The notes beneath the pieces are model-generated. The model made no database searches. It was given only the letters and a program-made list of their open reading frames with translations, and was not told the origin of the DNA. Below are positions 45,520-55,057 of a stretch of DNA of 64,000 nt, one piece after another. The stretch is from an uncultured Gammaproteobacteria bacterium. GTDB taxonomy: Bacteria > Pseudomonadota > Gammaproteobacteria > HyVt-429. Positions within the stretch are counted from its first letter, which is position 1. Each line of letters opens with the position of its first letter. The translations under genes were made by a program, and so were the position numbers. The stretch lies in NCBI GenBank assembly GCA_947259975.1, contig CAMYOD010000013.1, positions 48,224-112,223 on the forward strand. Direction: 5' to 3'.

Positions 45520-45885
45520 ATGATGGCAATAAACAAGGTACTCGTGGTTGATGATTCGCCGACAGATTTGCATGTCATTAGTGAGATGCTGGCAAATAAT
45601 GGTTTTAGCGTCGTTGCGGCGGAAAGTGGCGAAGAGGCGTTGGAGACTGCCAAGGCTGAAATGCCGGACCTGGTGTTGATGGATATCGTGATGCCCGGGA
45701 TGAACGGCTTTGAGGCAACACGCGCTCTGTCAAAAGACCCGGCGACCTCCACTATCCCTGTCATCATAGTTTCGACAAAAGGACAGGAGACGGATCGCGT
45801 GTGGGGAATTCGACAGGGCGCCAAAGACTACATTGTCAAACCGGTCAGCGAAAATATGCTGATCGAAAAGATTCAGGAATTATAA
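45520..45885 (+). CDS. pilH: Twitching-motility response regulator PilH
   Basis: 121 residues: VLVVDDSPTDLHVISEMLANNGF, acceptor Asp in LVLMDIVMPGMNGFEATR, STKGQETDRVWGIRQGAKDYIVKPV. The WGIRQGA motif is typical of PilH, the second CheY-like protein, thought to act on retraction or as a phosphate sink. Two adjacent ATGs (45520, 45523) are possible. Confidence 0.95.
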   Translation: MMAINKVLVVDDSPTDLHVISEMLANNGFSVVAAESGEEALETAKAEMPDLVLMDIVMPGMNGFEATRALSKDPATSTIPVIIVSTKGQETDRVWGIRQGAKDYIVKPVSENMLIEKIQEL

Positions 45886-45893
45886 CGTCGCGC

Positions 45894-46430
45894 ATGAGCA
45901 CGCAGGATCCATTTGCATTATTGCAGGAGCTGGATCAAGCCAGCCGCGCCTCGGCACCGGGACTACCGGAAAAGGCCGACGTCGCGACCATTTGGTCGGG
46001 GCTGGGATTTCGGGTTGGCGATCTTCAGTTGGTGACCCGGCTCGACCAGGTGAGCGAAGTCGTTCCCTATATCTCGGGAGTGGCCGTACCGGGCACCAAG
46101 CGTTGGCTGAAGGGTGTGGCGAATGTTCGTGGCGAACTGTTGACCGTCGTCGACCTGGCGGAATTTCTCGGCAAGCAGCCGGTGCAGATAGACGCGACCT
46201 GTCGCCTGCTGCGCCTGAATGTACCGGAACTCAACAGCGCCGTGCTGGTATCGGAAGTACTCGGTCAGCGCCATTTCCTCGAGGAGGAAGAGCGCAGCGC
46301 CACATCTGACATACAAGGTCCGGTGCTCGATTATCTCAACGGCGCATTTGTTCGGGATGGGCAAACGTGGGGTGTTTTTGATATGAACAGCCTGGCGACA
46401 AGCGAGCCCTTTCGCCGGGTTGCCGCCTGA
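45894..46430 (+). CDS. pilI: CheW-like coupling protein PilI
   Basis: 178 residues from ATG 45894, 8 bp after pilH. CheW domain: GFRVGDLQLVTRLDQVSEVVPY, then GVANVRGELLTVVDLAEFLG and AVLVSEVLGQRHF. It couples the receptor PilJ to ChpA. Confidence 0.93.
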   Translation: MSTQDPFALLQELDQASRASAPGLPEKADVATIWSGLGFRVGDLQLVTRLDQVSEVVPYISGVAVPGTKRWLKGVANVRGELLTVVDLAEFLGKQPVQIDATCRLLRLNVPELNSAVLVSEVLGQRHFLEEEERSATSDIQGPVLDYLNGAFVRDGQTWGVFDMNSLATSEPFRRVAA

Positions 46431-46587
46431 TAGCAGGGTTCTGACGGACATCGGACAGATACGATAGAGACTGGAATCAATTACTAACGGGGTTGCGAGC
46501 TAAATAAATGACTGCCGGGGTGTTCGCTGTTAGAAGCAAGATCATGATTCAGCGACGCACTCGGCGGATGTAAACGAGGTAGACGAT

Positions 46588-48711
46588 ATGGCAACGGCAA
46601 AAGAATCCATGAACAAGGTGCTCAAGTTGACTAAGCGCGAAGCCAAGTCGCAAGAGAAGACGATTCGCGCGGTCGACAAGGCGGCGGGTTCGGCGAAAAC
46701 AGGCGCGCCCAAGCGCGCGATGGCGTTGGCCGGCAGGCTTCCAGGCCCATTGGGCAATCTCTGGGTGCTCGGTGTCGGCGCCATCCTGTCCATCATCGCT
46801 CTTGTCGCACTCCTGGCGTATAACAGCCAGACCAGCGCAGCCCAGGCGCGCTACGTCGAGGTCGCAAGTTACATGCTGATGGGTTCGCAGCGTCTGGCCA
46901 AGGATGCGCGAGAGGCGGTGCTGGGTAACGATGAGGCGTTCAAGACACTGACTGAGACGCGTGACTCGTTCTCCCAGGTCCTGACCGGTCTTGCCGACGG
47001 TAGCAACGAACTCAACGTCAAAAAGACCCCTGCCACGCTCGGCCCGCAACTCAGCGATCTGCAGGGGCGCTGGGCCAAGGTCCAGGAGAATGTGGACCAG
47101 ATTCTGAAACAGAGGGCTACTTTGTTGACCATGCGTAACGACGTACGCGCGGTCAATCAACGCAGTCCCCTGCTGTTGGCGCAGTCGGACGAGGTCGTGG
47201 AACTGCTATCCAAAACCAGTGCCAGTACGGCGCTGCTCAATCTTGCCGGTCTGCAACGTACGCTCAGCCAACGTATTACCAAGGACGTGAACGTATTCGC
47301 CCTCGGTGGCACCAGCGCAGCGGTGGCGGCGACCCAGTTCGGTAAGGACATCAAACGGTTCGAGGCCACCAGCCGGCAGGTACGCTCCGCGACGGGACCG
47401 GTGGTGCACGCGAAGCTTGATCAAGTGGACAAGACCTTCCGTGAGGTCAACACGAGTGTGGCCAACATTCTCGACAAGATTGCCGAGTTCTTCGGTTCTC
47501 AGCGCGCCGCCGCCTACGTCATCGGCGAGAGTGACGGCCTGTTGAAATCGGCGCAAAATCTGGTGGCCGGCTATGCGGGGCTGACGCCGCAGGCAGGAAT
47601 CCTGAAGTTGCTGCCGTTTCTCCTGGGTCTACTGGCGGCAGGTTTCCTGGCGCTGTTTGTCTACGCCCTTGTGGGCGAGGCCCGTGAGCGTGCCCAAGCC
47701 AGTGCCGAGGCAAACCGGTCCACGCAGGACGCTATTCTCAAACTGCTCGACGAGATGGGCAGTCTCGCCGATGGTGACCTGACGATTGAGCCTGAGGTCA
47801 CCGACCAGGTGACCGGCGCCATCGCGGATTCGGTGAAATACGCCGTGCGCGAGATGCGCGGCATCGTGAAGCGAATCAACGATACGTCACAGGCGGCGGC
47901 CCGGGAGTCCGACGAAACCCGCGGCAATGTCAGCCAGCTGGCGGCGGCCAGTGAGCGACAAGCGCAGCAAATCTCCGGCACGTCCGAGGAAGTGCAGGAA
48001 ATGGCACGCTCCATGGATACGATGTCCAGTAACGCGAAAAAGTCCGAGGAAGCTGCCAAGACCTCGCTACAAGTCGCACGTAAGGGCGCGAGCGCGGTGA
48101 AGAATACCATCGCGGGCCTGGATGAGATGCGTGAGCAGATTCAGGACACCGCAAAGCGGATTAAGCGTCTTGGCGAAAGCTCACAGCAGATTGGTGAAAT
48201 CGTCAGCCTGATCGACGATATCGCCGAGCAGACGAATATTCTTTCATTGAACGCATCGATTCAGGCGGCAATGGCGGGTGAAGCCGGTCGCGGTTTCGCG
48301 GTCGTGGCCGACGAAGTGCAACGGCTCGCCGAACGTTCCGCCGAAGCGACGAAACAGATCGGTGAACTGGTGAAGAATATTCAGGCCGATACGAATGAGG
48401 CGGTGACCTCCATGGAAAACGCGACCCGCGGCATGGTGGTGGGTACCCAGGTTGCCGATACGGCGGGGCAAGCGCTGTCGGAGATTGAGTCGACGTCCGA
48501 ACATCTCGCAGACTTGATTGGCACCATGGCCGCGGCCGCAAATGACCAATCCGAGCGTGCCACGAATGTCTCCGAAAGCATGAACGAGATTCGTAGTGTG
48601 ACCACGCAGACTTCGTCAGGTACACGCGCGACCGCCGAATCAATCGGTAAACTTACCGAATTGGTGCGCGACCTGCAGGCGTCGGTGGCAGGCTTCAAGC
48701 TACCTGCGTGA
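46588..48711 (+). CDS. pilJ: Methyl-accepting chemotaxis protein PilJ
   Basis: 707 residues. A basic cytoplasmic N-terminus of about 58 residues, membrane helix 1 ([20 protein letters not shown]), a periplasmic part with two PilJ-type helical modules, and membrane helix 2 near 341-367 ([22 protein letters not shown]). A HAMP-like stretch and a signalling domain follow, with the hairpin [43 protein letters not shown]. No CheR-docking pentapeptide at the C-terminus. It senses pilus/surface contact and feeds ChpA. Confidence 0.95.
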   Translation: MATAKESMNKVLKLTKREAKSQEKTIRAVDKAAGSAKTGAPKRAMALAGRLPGPLGNLWVLGVGAILSIIALVALLAYNSQTSAAQARYVEVASYMLMGSQRLAKDAREAVLGNDEAFKTLTETRDSFSQVLTGLADGSNELNVKKTPATLGPQLSDLQGRWAKVQENVDQILKQRATLLTMRNDVRAVNQRSPLLLAQSDEVVELLSKTSASTALLNLAGLQRTLSQRITKDVNVFALGGTSAAVAATQFGKDIKRFEATSRQVRSATGPVVHAKLDQVDKTFREVNTSVANILDKIAEFFGSQRAAAYVIGESDGLLKSAQNLVAGYAGLTPQAGILKLLPFLLGLLAAGFLALFVYALVGEARERAQASAEANRSTQDAILKLLDEMGSLADGDLTIEPEVTDQVTGAIADSVKYAVREMRGIVKRINDTSQAAARESDETRGNVSQLAAASERQAQQISGTSEEVQEMARSMDTMSSNAKKSEEAAKTSLQVARKGASAVKNTIAGLDEMREQIQDTAKRIKRLGESSQQIGEIVSLIDDIAEQTNILSLNASIQAAMAGEAGRGFAVVADEVQRLAERSAEATKQIGELVKNIQADTNEAVTSMENATRGMVVGTQVADTAGQALSEIESTSEHLADLIGTMAAAANDQSERATNVSESMNEIRSVTTQTSSGTRATAESIGKLTELVRDLQASVAGFKLPA

Positions 48712-48800
48712 ACATGAGCGATGTTTGCTCCGGGTCCGCCTGCGAGCGGAAGACTGATCGACGACTTGGGGCGCGCCCGATACGCGTGTAGTTAACGACG

Positions 48801-51800
48801 ATGATGACCACAATCGACTCGAGTACGCTCGGGTGGGTAAAAACGGAGATCGATAACACCCTCAAGCAGGCCCAATCTGAGGTCGAGGGTTTCGCGCGTG
48901 ACCCGGGTGACGTGGGCAGGCTGCGCGTGTTCAACACGCATATGCACCAGGTTTATGGAACCCTGCAGATGGTGGAGCTGGATGGTGCGGCGCTGCTGAC
49001 GCAGGAGATCGAGTCCCTGGCGGAGGCGGTAGCCAATGAAAAGCTGGCCGCTGACGCGAATGTATTCGATGTTCTGACCCGCGCGATTGTTACGCTTTCC
49101 GGCTACCTTGATCAACTGATCGCCGGTCATCCCGACGTACCCCTGCGACTGTCGCCGCTGCTCAATGAGTTGCGCACGACCCGCAATGCGCCGCCGCTCG
49201 CCGAAATCACCCTGTTCGATGCCGATCTGTCGGTGTATCCAGCGCCGGAGGCCAAGGAAGAGATAGACGATGAGGCCTACAAGGCGCTTGTTCGCAAGCT
49301 CCGCTCACTTTATCAGACGGCGCTCGTCACCTGGCTACGCAATACCTCGAACAAGCAGGCTCTTGCGGAACTCGGCGAAGTATTGGAACGCCTCGAGCGC
49401 CTCGCGCGTTTCGGTTCGGTCGCGCAGATCTGGTGGGTGGCCCGCGGCTTGATTGAAGCCTTCCGTGCCGACGGTATCGAGGCCAATCTGGAGACCAAGG
49501 TTCTGTTGCGCCAGATTGATGAAGAGCTGCGCGAGTTGGCGCGTGACGGCGAGGCCGCGCTGATACGCGAGCCGGCGGATGAGCTGGTCAAGTCACTGCT
49601 GTTTTATACCGGTAAGTCAAACAAGCCGAGCGTGCTGGTTTCGAATCTGCGTGCAGCCTTCAATCTCGATGACTTGCTGCCGCGCGAAGGCTTTAATGGT
49701 CGCCCCGGCATGGGCGAGGTGCTGAATCCGGAGGCTCTGCGTTCGGTCGCCGGAGCGCTCGGTGAAGAGATCAAGGCCGCGCAACAAATACTGGGTGCCT
49801 ACTTCGATCCCGACCAGGCCGATGTCACCGATCTGGACGATCTGGTCGTGCGCCTGAGTAAGATGTCCAGCACGTTGGAGACGCTGGATGTTGCGCCGCT
49901 GAAGAATCTGGTCGAAGAGATCTCGACGGCATGTCTGGCATTGACCGACGGTCGTATCCACGACATCGAATCCGCGGCAATGCAGATGGCAGGTGCGTTG
50001 TTGTTGGTAGAAAACAGTGTCCGCGGTCTGGATGTCAACGAGCTTGACTGGTCGAAGTCGGTCAAGAATGCGATCTCGAATTTGCGTGATCTGTATTCCG
50101 GTCAGAAACACGATCACGGCGCACCGCTGGTCGAAGGTATCGAGCTGGCCGAGGCCACCTTGACCGAGCATGAATTCAGGCAACTGCTCGATGTGGTCGC
50201 CGGTGAGATTCGCGAGAACCTGGAGGTGATCGAGGGTGCGGTGGAGACGTTCGCCACGGATACCACGGCGGTTGAGGTACTCAAGGACGTGCCTCGCAAC
50301 CTCAACCAGGTGCATGGCGCCTTGCAGATTCTCGGCCAGGAACGCGCCGCGGATCTTGTTAATAGTACCGGTTACTATCTCGACGAAATCAGGAATCGTA
50401 AGGTCGAGGCCGATAGCCATGTCCTGGACGCGCTCGCCGTCGCCATTGGTTCGGTTGAGTCCTACATCGATGGCCTGGAGAGCGAACAACCGGATCGGCT
50501 CGAGATCATCAAACGTGCCGCGGACGAACTGGAAGAGGCCATCAATCCGCAACGTGTGGAAAAGATGGATTCCGATGTCCTGCGGGGCGAGGTACGCAAG
50601 AATTTCGAAGAGTGGCTGCTTGATATCAATGATCAGACTGAGCTGCGCAAGCTAAAACAGAGCCTGCGCGACGTGTCGTCAGTTGCGGATCACCAGGGGC
50701 AGGAGAAGATCCGCAAGATCAGTGCGGAGATCGAGAATCTGCTCACCATCGTCGCGCGCGATCCCTCGTTCCTCTCCGAGGATGTCATCGGTACGTTGCG
50801 TAATTCTTTCGAGAGTCTATTAAACGTATCCGGCAAGTCGCTGCAGGGACAGGAAGAAGACTCCCCTTTTTTGTCGGAGACAAGCAGCGAGACGATTGAC
50901 CTGGACGATGACGAACTCCTCGGCGGCGACGCGACCCAGGAGATCGAAGGCGAGATTCTGGCGATCTTTTTCGAAGAGGCCAAGGAAATCCGCGCCACGC
51001 TCCGCGAGATCTTGCCGCATTGGCGCCAAACGCCGGAGGACACTGGCATCCTGTCGGAAGTACGACGCGCGTTTCACACCCTCAAGGGCAGCGGACGCCT
51101 TGCGGGTGCGGTCAATATTGGCGAACTCGGCTGGATCGTCGAGGATCTCCTGAACCAGATCCTCGCCGGCAAGATCGAATACACGCCGGCTATCGGCGAA
51201 TTTGCAAGCAATGCCACGGACACGGTGTCGGCATTACTCGACGAGTACGATGGTGGTAATTCGGTGGAGCTGGATCTGGCGCATTGGGCGGAGCAGGCCG
51301 AGCAGCTCGTATCCGGTTTGCCGATAGAGAGCGACGCCATTGGCGCCGAAGCGGGTGACACGCAAGCTACCACCCCGGCCGCGCCGGAGGAATTCCCGGC
51401 CACCGGTCCGATGAACCCGATGTTGCTGGATATTTTTACCCGCGAGACGCGGCGTCACCTTGAGGCGCTCGACGATGAGTGCGGCGCCAGCGAGCGCAGC
51501 GACATTCCGCGCCAGGTCTCATCGGATCTGTTGCGACTCGCGCACACGCTGTGCGGAACCGCGCGTTCAATGGGGCTGGACGCGATGGCCGCGACCTGTG
51601 AGCGCATGGAAACGACCCTCGAGGCCATGTCACGTGAGTCGCGCCCCCTGGATACTTCGGTTGTGAATCTGTTGCGCGACGCCCACGATTTGATCGGCGA
51701 GACCCTCGACGAACTCAAGCATGCCGGGACGACGGGTGACGAACTGAACGAGCGGTTCAACGACCTGGCTTCGGGGTTCGACACCCAGCTCACGGCACTG

Positions 51801-54542
51801 CAGCCCGGAGATGAGCCTTGGTATGTCAACGACCGCGCTGGGCCGGCAGCTGACGTGGCGGCGGCGGATACCGCCGTCGCTGACCTCAGCAGGGATACGC
51901 AGGCCGGTGCTGCTGATGAGCAGTTCGGCGCCGATGCGATAGCGGATGTCGATCCCGCGTTGCGCGAAATCTTTCATGAAGAGGCGGTGGATCTGCTGAA
52001 TCAAATGAACGACAGCCTGACCCGCTGGCGCGACGACAAAGAAGCTACGACCGAGATCGGCGAGTTAAAACGGGTACTGCACACCCTCAAGGGCAGTGCG
52101 CGGGTGGCGGCGCAGGATGTCATCGCCGACGTCAGCCACAATTCGGAAAGCGTTATCGAAAAGGTTGAAGACGGCAGCATCGCCGTGCCTGATGATGTGA
52201 TCGATGTGCTGGAAGAAGTGCACGACTCCCTGGCACTCATGATTGACCGCCGTCAAGCAAGCGGGCACGCGGCCGACGCCGCGGAAGTTAACGCGCGTAT
52301 CGAACGCCTGTTGCGCGGCGAGCCGCTGATATCCGCCCCGGCGCCGGAGCCCGAACCGGAAGTTGCGGCGGCGCCCGAACCCGAACCGGAGCCGGAGCCC
52401 GAACCGGAAGTTGCGGCGGCGCCCGAACCCGAACCCGAACCGGAGCCCGAACCGGAGCCCGAACCGGAGCCCGAACCGGAAGTTGCGGCGGCGCCCGAAC
52501 CCGAACCGGAGCCCGAATCCGAGCCGGAGCCGGAGCCGGAACCGGAACCGGAACCGGAACCGGAACCGGAAGTTGCGGCGGCGTCCGAACCCGAACCGGA
52601 GCCCGAATCCGAGCCGGAGCCCGCACCCATCGCGGCGACGGAAAACATGGCGGAAGTCTCCATGCCGGCCAGCGCCTACATGACCCAGGCGGAAAGCGGT
52701 GAGACGCCGCGCCAGATGCCGGATCGGCGCGCCGCGGTACGGGTCAGTTCCGCCTTGCTCGAGAATCTTGCCAACTACGCCGGTGAGGTCAGCATCGCCC
52801 GTTCGCGCATGCAGCAACAGGTGTTCGATTTCAAGGAGAATCTAAAGGAATTGGGCGGCAACGTCGTGCGCTTCCGCGACCAGATTCGTGAACTCGAGAT
52901 TCAGGCGGACTCGCAGATCGTCGCCCGCCCGCAGATGACCGGCACCGGCATCGAGGCGGATTTCGACCCGCTCGAGTTCGACCGTTATTCGCAACTGCAG
53001 CAGCTCTCGCGCGGCCTCTCGGAAAGCCTCAATGACCTGATGACCATTCAGTCGGGTCTCGGCGAGTTCGTCGGTGATGTGGAGACGGTGCTCACCCAGC
53101 AGGCCCGTTTGAATACCGAACTGCAAGAGGGCCTGATGCGCACACGTGTAGTGAGCGTCGCCACGCAGATCCCGCGACTGCGCCACATCGCCCGGCAGAC
53201 CGCACGCGAACTGGATAAGCGTGTCGAGATGCATGTGATGGGTGCGGAGGTCGAAATCGACCGCAAACTGTTGACCCGAATGCTGGGACCGCTTGAGCAC
53301 ATGATCCGCAACGCCATCGATCACGGTATCGAAGATGCCGCGCGGCGTCAGGAACTGGGCAAACCGGAAGTTGGTAATATCAGCATTCATTGTCACCAGG
53401 ACGCCAACGAAATCTACATCCGTTTTCGTGATGACGGTGCCGGTCTGGACCTGGACAAGATCCGCGCCCGTGCGATCGAGAACAAACTGATTCGGGAAGA
53501 TGCGGATTTGTCGGAAGGTGAACTGGCGCAGTTAATCATGTCGCACGGTTTCTCGACCGCCGACGAGCTGACACACGTGTCCGGTCGGGGTATCGGTATG
53601 GATGTCGTGTTGGACGAAGTCAAACAACTGGGTGGCCATATCAACATCACCACCAATCGTGACGAAGGCACCGAGTTCCTGATTCGACTGCCCGTCACCC
53701 TCTCGATCATGCAGGCATTGATCGCGCAAGTTGGTGACCAGCTGTTTGCGATTCCGGCGGCAGCGATCGTGAATGTCATGAAACTGCGCCCGGATCAGCT
53801 GCCGGACATGACATCCGCCGACATGTCGGTATTTCGCTGGTCGGGACGGGAATATCCCTTCCTCGATCTGGGCGCGCATCTGAGTCTTCCCGGCGTGTCG
53901 CTGGACGGGGATAAGCTGCCCGTGGTGATTGCACGGACCAGCGAGCGCGAGGTGGCGTTTTCGCTACAGGGATTGATGAAGGCCCAGGAAATCGTGGTCA
54001 AGCCCCTGGGTGCGCAGTTGGCCGAAGTACCCGGTATATCCGGGGCGACCATTCTGGGTGATGGCAGCGTGGTGCTCATTCTCGATGTCAATGAGCTATG
54101 GCTGACAAAGGATTCGTTCCCCTTGCCCGACACGCACGTCAAGGAAGAGGCAACACCCCATTACCGCGCACCGTTGGTCATGGTGGTCGACGATTCCTTG
54201 ACCGTGCGCAAGGTCACCGACCGTCACCTGCGTAAGCACGGCATGGAGGTCTTGATGGCGAAAGATGGTGTCGATGCGCTGGCGCGGGTGCGCGAGTCGA
54301 AGCCCGATATTATGCTGATCGATATCGAAATGCCGCGTATGGACGGTTACGAGCTGACTTCACGTATTCGCTCGGATGATGAAACCCGGCACATCCCGAT
54401 CATCATTATTACGTCCCGCGCCGGCGACAAGCATCGTCGCAAGGCGATGGAACTGGGGGCCGACGTGTATTTGACCAAGCCCTACCAGGAAGAAGATCTC
54501 GTCACCAACATCGACGCGTTGTTAAACCGGACGCTCCACTAG
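48801..54542 (+). CDS. chpA: Chp-system hybrid histidine kinase ChpA
   Basis: 1913 residues. N-terminal FimL/PilL_N-like helical modules ([29 protein letters not shown]) lack a usable phospho-His. Three canonical Hpt domains follow, with His759 ([10 protein letters not shown]), His915 ([13 protein letters not shown]) and His1094 ([10 protein letters not shown]). Next come a Glu-Pro repeat linker (about 1180-1275), a dimerisation segment, the ATPase ([29 protein letters not shown]), a CheW-like domain and a C-terminal receiver with Asp1841 ([11 protein letters not shown]). Pseudomonas ChpA is longer (about 2470) with more phosphotransfer sites. pilK, usually between pilJ and chpA, is absent. 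Confidence 0.96.
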   Translation: MMTTIDSSTLGWVKTEIDNTLKQAQSEVEGFARDPGDVGRLRVFNTHMHQVYGTLQMVELDGAALLTQEIESLAEAVANEKLAADANVFDVLTRAIVTLSGYLDQLIAGHPDVPLRLSPLLNELRTTRNAPPLAEITLFDADLSVYPAPEAKEEIDDEAYKALVRKLRSLYQTALVTWLRNTSNKQALAELGEVLERLERLARFGSVAQIWWVARGLIEAFRADGIEANLETKVLLRQIDEELRELARDGEAALIREPADELVKSLLFYTGKSNKPSVLVSNLRAAFNLDDLLPREGFNGRPGMGEVLNPEALRSVAGALGEEIKAAQQILGAYFDPDQADVTDLDDLVVRLSKMSSTLETLDVAPLKNLVEEISTACLALTDGRIHDIESAAMQMAGALLLVENSVRGLDVNELDWSKSVKNAISNLRDLYSGQKHDHGAPLVEGIELAEATLTEHEFRQLLDVVAGEIRENLEVIEGAVETFATDTTAVEVLKDVPRNLNQVHGALQILGQERAADLVNSTGYYLDEIRNRKVEADSHVLDALAVAIGSVESYIDGLESEQPDRLEIIKRAADELEEAINPQRVEKMDSDVLRGEVRKNFEEWLLDINDQTELRKLKQSLRDVSSVADHQGQEKIRKISAEIENLLTIVARDPSFLSEDVIGTLRNSFESLLNVSGKSLQGQEEDSPFLSETSSETIDLDDDELLGGDATQEIEGEILAIFFEEAKEIRATLREILPHWRQTPEDTGILSEVRRAFHTLKGSGRLAGAVNIGELGWIVEDLLNQILAGKIEYTPAIGEFASNATDTVSALLDEYDGGNSVELDLAHWAEQAEQLVSGLPIESDAIGAEAGDTQATTPAAPEEFPATGPMNPMLLDIFTRETRRHLEALDDECGASERSDIPRQVSSDLLRLAHTLCGTARSMGLDAMAATCERMETTLEAMSRESRPLDTSVVNLLRDAHDLIGETLDELKHAGTTGDELNERFNDLASGFDTQLTALQPGDEPWYVNDRAGPAADVAAADTAVADLSRDTQAGAADEQFGADAIADVDPALREIFHEEAVDLLNQMNDSLTRWRDDKEATTEIGELKRVLHTLKGSARVAAQDVIADVSHNSESVIEKVEDGSIAVPDDVIDVLEEVHDSLALMIDRRQASGHAADAAEVNARIERLLRGEPLISAPAPEPEPEVAAAPEPEPEPEPEPEVAAAPEPEPEPEPEPEPEPEPEPEVAAAPEPEPEPESEPEPEPEPEPEPEPEPEVAAASEPEPEPESEPEPAPIAATENMAEVSMPASAYMTQAESGETPRQMPDRRAAVRVSSALLENLANYAGEVSIARSRMQQQVFDFKENLKELGGNVVRFRDQIRELEIQADSQIVARPQMTGTGIEADFDPLEFDRYSQLQQLSRGLSESLNDLMTIQSGLGEFVGDVETVLTQQARLNTELQEGLMRTRVVSVATQIPRLRHIARQTARELDKRVEMHVMGAEVEIDRKLLTRMLGPLEHMIRNAIDHGIEDAARRQELGKPEVGNISIHCHQDANEIYIRFRDDGAGLDLDKIRARAIENKLIREDADLSEGELAQLIMSHGFSTADELTHVSGRGIGMDVVLDEVKQLGGHINITTNRDEGTEFLIRLPVTLSIMQALIAQVGDQLFAIPAAAIVNVMKLRPDQLPDMTSADMSVFRWSGREYPFLDLGAHLSLPGVSLDGDKLPVVIARTSEREVAFSLQGLMKAQEIVVKPLGAQLAEVPGISGATILGDGSVVLILDVNELWLTKDSFPLPDTHVKEEATPHYRAPLVMVVDDSLTVRKVTDRHLRKHGMEVLMAKDGVDALARVRESKPDIMLIDIEMPRMDGYELTSRIRSDDETRHIPIIIITSRAGDKHRRKAMELGADVYLTKPYQEEDLVTNIDALLNRTLH
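52338..52625 (+). repeat. Glu-Pro repeat array inside chpA
   Basis: About 290 bp built of GAACCGGAGCCC-type hexamers and a longer block encoding [14 protein letters not shown], present about five times. It encodes an acidic, stiff linker between the last Hpt domain and the kinase core. The block structure suggests expansion by unequal exchange or slippage. Confidence 0.92.
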
Positions 54543-54586
54543 GTTCCGCGTCGGACAACGACGAGCCCAATCGGCCGGAGAAATCA

Positions 54587-55057
54587 ATGCAAACCAACCA
54601 GGCACGCGCGACCGCACTGCAATCCCTGTTGATTCCAACGGAGGCCGTGCCCTTGCTGGTTCCCAGCACCATGGTCGCGGAGGTGATGGGTATCGGCGAT
54701 CTTGCGCTCATCAACAGCGCCGAGGATTGTGTCCTTGGCGTCATGGACTGGCGCGGGCTGCGCGTACCGGTGCTGTCCTTCGAGGCCCTGGTGGGAGGCA
54801 GCACGCCGCGGCCGGGACCGCGCTCCAAGCTGGTCGTGTTTTACCCCTTGCCGGGGCGTGGCCGCACCGATTTTTTCGCCGTGCTCGCAAATTCGGACCC
54901 GAGGTCCCGTCTGGTATCGGCGGACCAGCTCAAGCCCAACGACGCGGCGCAGGAAGACCGTCCCTGCACTCTCAGTGTGTTCGAATTCGACGGCGGCCAG
55001 GCTTGCATCCCCGACATGCATGCGGTCCGCGACGCCGGCGTTATCGACGGCAACTAG
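54587..55057 (+). CDS. chpC: CheW-like protein ChpC
   Basis: 156 residues, divergent CheW domain: LLIPTEAVPLLVPSTMVAEVMGI, then DCVLGVMDWRGLRVPVLSFEAL and FFAVLANSDPRSRLV. In Pseudomonas chpC follows chpA (and chpB) and is a second coupling protein. It starts 44 bp after chpA. Its last 4 bases overlap the end of the convergent kinase gene. Confidence 0.85.
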   Translation: MQTNQARATALQSLLIPTEAVPLLVPSTMVAEVMGIGDLALINSAEDCVLGVMDWRGLRVPVLSFEALVGGSTPRPGPRSKLVVFYPLPGRGRTDFFAVLANSDPRSRLVSADQLKPNDAAQEDRPCTLSVFEFDGGQACIPDMHAVRDAGVIDGN

